Source: Thermoplasmata archaeon (GTDB taxonomy: Archaea > Thermoplasmatota > Thermoplasmata > Thermoplasmatales > Thermoplasmataceae). Taken from it: a stretch of 5,562 nt of DNA. A program made the position numbers and the translations under genes. The notes beneath the pieces were generated by a model. It did no database searches. It worked only from the letters and a program-made list of their open reading frames with translations, and was not told where the DNA came from. The stretch spans positions 1 to 5,562 of the forward strand of contig JAKBQK010000458.1 of NCBI GenBank assembly GCA_021835265.1, given 5' to 3'. Below are positions 5,377 to 5,562 of the stretch, piece after piece (position 1 is the stretch's first letter; each line of letters opens with the position of its first letter).

Positions 5377-5562
5377 ATGAATGTTAAAACACTGGTATAT
5401 GGAATTTACCCAAGAAGCGACAGGCTAAGGCTCGATTATGGAAGACATGAAAGAGGATCACTTTCTACTGAAAAGTTGAAAGACATAATCAAAGAGGAAA
5501 AGGATATATTTTATAGATTGACAGATGAAATCAATATTGTAACAGATCCACTTTTCTATATC
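5377..5562 (+). CDS. MetE-like (cobalamin-independent type) methionine synthase, N-terminal part; runs off the window
   Basis: Only the first 62 codons are present and the frame is open at the window edge. The segment YGIYPRSDRLRLDYGRHERG (residues 8-27), then LSTEKLKDIIKEE and an INIVTDPLFY strand, matches the start of the MetE barrel. E. coli MetE has GFPRVGLRRELKKAQ, a STREELL helix and a strand ending in GDFAWYDH at the same places. MetE-family proteins move a methyl group from a methyl-pterin or other donor to homocysteine. Archaea often have short or split MetE homologues, with N- and C-type barrels as separate genes. The 'TDPLFY' ending suggests an N-type barrel, so a partner C-type barrel carrying the zinc site may follow outside the window. 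That is inference. The gene abuts metF with no spacer and has its own strong Shine-Dalgarno site. I give no symbol because the metE-type subfamily cannot be told from this fragment. Confidence 0.75.
   Translation, partial: MNVKTLVYGIYPRSDRLRLDYGRHERGSLSTEKLKDIIKEEKDIFYRLTDEINIVTDPLFYI

Noticed and set aside
1..5562. CRISPR array, tRNA, rRNA or intact insertion sequence
   Set aside because: I looked for regularly spaced repeats, cloverleaf-like segments and paired terminal inverted repeats with a transposase and found none.

Overview
The window looks like chromosomal DNA of an acidophilic euryarchaeon of the Thermoplasmatales type (Thermoplasma, Ferroplasma, Cuniculiplasma and relatives). The strongest argument is the large gene in the left half. 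It closely resembles the tricorn protease-interacting aminopeptidase F3 of Thermoplasma acidophilum, and this similarity runs to the C-terminus. Other support comes from AT-rich DNA, AGA/AGG as the usual arginine codons, and non-ATG starts (TTG, GTG). AT-rich TATA-like boxes lie about 25 bases before several start codons, which fits leaderless transcription. One internal operon gene has a good Shine-Dalgarno sequence. This assignment is inferred from remembered family sequences, not from a search.

Layout, left to right. Bases 1-399 hold no convincing gene. A small minus-strand gene (400-546) would encode a 48-residue, highly charged, coiled-coil-like protein. Divergent from it is the F3-type zinc aminopeptidase gene (670-3057), which has all its M1 catalytic motifs. 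Next comes a TTG-started gene (3144-3704) for a protein built from three copies of a roughly 50-residue helical module. The fourth gene (3801-4367) encodes a probable archaeal regulator with an N-terminal helical, possibly DNA-binding domain and a C-terminal ACT-like domain. After a 196-base intergenic region with short direct repeats comes a GTG-started methylenetetrahydrofolate reductase-like gene (4564-5376). It abuts the 5' end of a MetE-like methionine synthase N-domain gene (5377 to the window edge).

Functionally there are two themes. The aminopeptidase trims short peptides from the proteasome/tricorn pathway to free amino acids. The last two genes form a methionine/one-carbon operon: MetF makes the 5-methyl-pterin and the MetE-like protein belongs to methyl transfer to homocysteine. 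The ACT-domain protein just upstream, together with the repeats before the operon, suggests amino-acid-responsive control, but that link is inference. The triple-repeat protein and the small coiled-coil protein are the least understood parts. I see no CRISPR array, tRNA, rRNA or intact mobile element.
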